Positions 5,823 to 6,226 of a stretch of 6,226 nucleotides of DNA are shown here, piece after piece. The notes beneath the pieces were generated by a model. That model searched no databases. It was not told where the DNA came from and saw nothing but the letters and a program-made list of their open reading frames with translations. The stretch lies in contig NZ_CALHII010000138.1 in NCBI RefSeq assembly GCF_938030815.1, forward strand, positions 1 through 6,226, written 5' to 3'. A program made the position numbers and the translations under genes. Every line of letters starts with the position of its first letter. Within the stretch, counting starts at the first letter, position 1. Source of the stretch: an uncultured Campylobacter sp. Its GTDB lineage: Bacteria > Campylobacterota > Campylobacteria > Campylobacterales > Campylobacteraceae.

Positions 5823-6226
5823 ACGGGCGCGCTAAATTTAGACGCAAATTTTAATGCTGCGGACGTTGATGAAATTTTAAATGGCGCGCGCGGTGCAGAT
5901 GCAAATTTTAAAAACATACGTAGCGCGAGCGCGAATTTCAAAGGCGGGCAATCCGCAAGTCTAAATGTGAGCTTGGGCGTGAATACAGGCGAGGATGTAA
6001 ACTCAAACGCAAATTTAGACTTAAGTCTGGGCGCATACTCGGCCTCAAGCCCGAACGCAAATTTAAACTCAAATTTAACCGCAAGTTCAGACCCTAATAC
6101 AAGCGGCGAAAGTAAAAATCGGGGTCCGTGCGAGCGCGGCGCGGATAAAATTTCAACCATCAAAATTTACGGCCACACTCACTTTTTCGCCGCGGCGATA
6201 GATAAAAACGGCGCGCTTGTGCTAAA
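5823..6226 (+). CDS. Unidentified open frame running off the right edge; Asn/Ala/Ser-rich (doubtful, no start found)
   Basis: One + frame has no stop from 5709 (inside the kinase 3' end, after TAA 5706-5708) to the window edge. Its part after the kinase stop is 134 codons. From about 5823 to 6120 it is low-complexity, with about 18 Asn and many Ala, Ser, Gly and Leu (for example NANLDLSLG and NANLNSNL). From about 6140 it becomes more ordinary, with STIKIYGHTHFFAAAIDKNG. No ATG occurs in this frame. The only non-ATG options are a GTG at 5763 inside the kinase gene and later GTG/TTG codons near 5967-5975, none with a clear SD. It could therefore be a gene with an unusual start, the 3' remnant of a disrupted gene, or non-coding sequence. 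The opposite-strand open frame over 5699-6163 is less protein-like and runs into the kinase. I do not recognise the product. Confidence 0.33.
5834..6168. repeat. AAATTT-rich interspersed short-repeat tract
   Basis: Nine copies of AAATTT occur in about 335 bp (at 5834, 5846, 5872, 5903, 6011, 6059, 6071, 6148 and 6163), many inside the longer unit GCAAATTT[TA]A. The spacing is irregular, so this is not a tandem array. The tract explains the Asn-Leu/Asn-Phe/Ala-Asn repeats of the + open frame. No terminator, tRNA, insertion sequence end or CRISPR unit was seen in the 405 bp after the kinase gene. Confidence 0.5.

Noticed and set aside
5854..5880. Short ATG-initiated frame after the kinase (MLRTLMKF)
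   Set aside because: It has eight codons only, no SD and no context suggesting a leader peptide.
6017..6028. Perfect 12-bp palindrome AGACTTAAGTCT as a possible operator
   Set aside because: It is a single copy inside a repeat-rich open frame, with no promoter nearby and no match to a known operator that I can name.
5699..6163. Long minus-strand open frame opposite the kinase 3' end and the repeat region
   Set aside because: It runs antisense to the conserved kinase C-terminus and begins with TTG without a clear SD. Its KFEFKF/KFAFEF repeats are just the palindromic AAATTT copies read from the other strand. I treat it as a shadow.

Overview
The window looks like a chromosomal segment of an epsilonproteobacterium, most likely one of the higher-GC anaerobic Campylobacter species of the C. 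gracilis / showae / rectus / curvus type. This is judged from the gene content, the Lys/Ile/Asn-rich proteins written with mixed GC-rich and A/T-rich codons, and a very strong excess of the hexamer AAATTT. The species is an inference; no taxonomic marker gene is present.

Layout, all genes on the + strand. (1) Positions 2-139 are the last 45 codons of a membrane protein, probably a 12-TM transporter. (2) Positions 140-224 are a short leader with a weak promoter candidate and a stem-loop that covers the ribosome binding site of the next gene. (3) Positions 225-4030 hold a three-gene respiratory operon of the polysulfide/thiosulfate reductase type: a Tat-exported molybdopterin catalytic subunit (psrA/phsA-like), a 4x[4Fe-4S] electron-transfer subunit (psrB-like, 2500-3066) and an NrfD-type quinol-oxidising membrane anchor (psrC-like, 3059-4030). 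(4) Positions 4057-5821 encode an OmpR-type response regulator (TTG start) and a membrane histidine kinase that overlaps it by 8 nt. They lie 26 nt behind psrC and are probably co-transcribed with it. (5) Positions 5822-6226 have no confidently called gene. One + frame is open to the window edge and encodes an Asn/Ala/Ser-rich stretch built on dense AAATTT repeats.

In the expected enzyme, PsrC oxidises menaquinol in the membrane, PsrB relays electrons through four iron-sulfur clusters, and PsrA reduces a sulfur oxyanion or polysulfide in the periplasm. The two-component pair is a plausible regulator of the operon, but nothing in the sequence proves it. No dedicated TorD/PsrD-like chaperone lies in the window.

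The most notable point is that the catalytic subunit is not one continuous frame. The Tat signal and the first three cluster cysteines lie in one frame (from 225), and the fourth cysteine with the whole catalytic domain lies in the -1 frame. The switch maps to an A5 run at 383-387, where one extra A would restore a full-length protein of about 754 residues. It may be a sequencing error, a recent mutation, slipped-strand on/off variation or, least likely, programmed frameshifting. No clearly novel system was found. The frameshift, two RNA hairpins at translation starts and the repeat-rich 3' region are the items to check.
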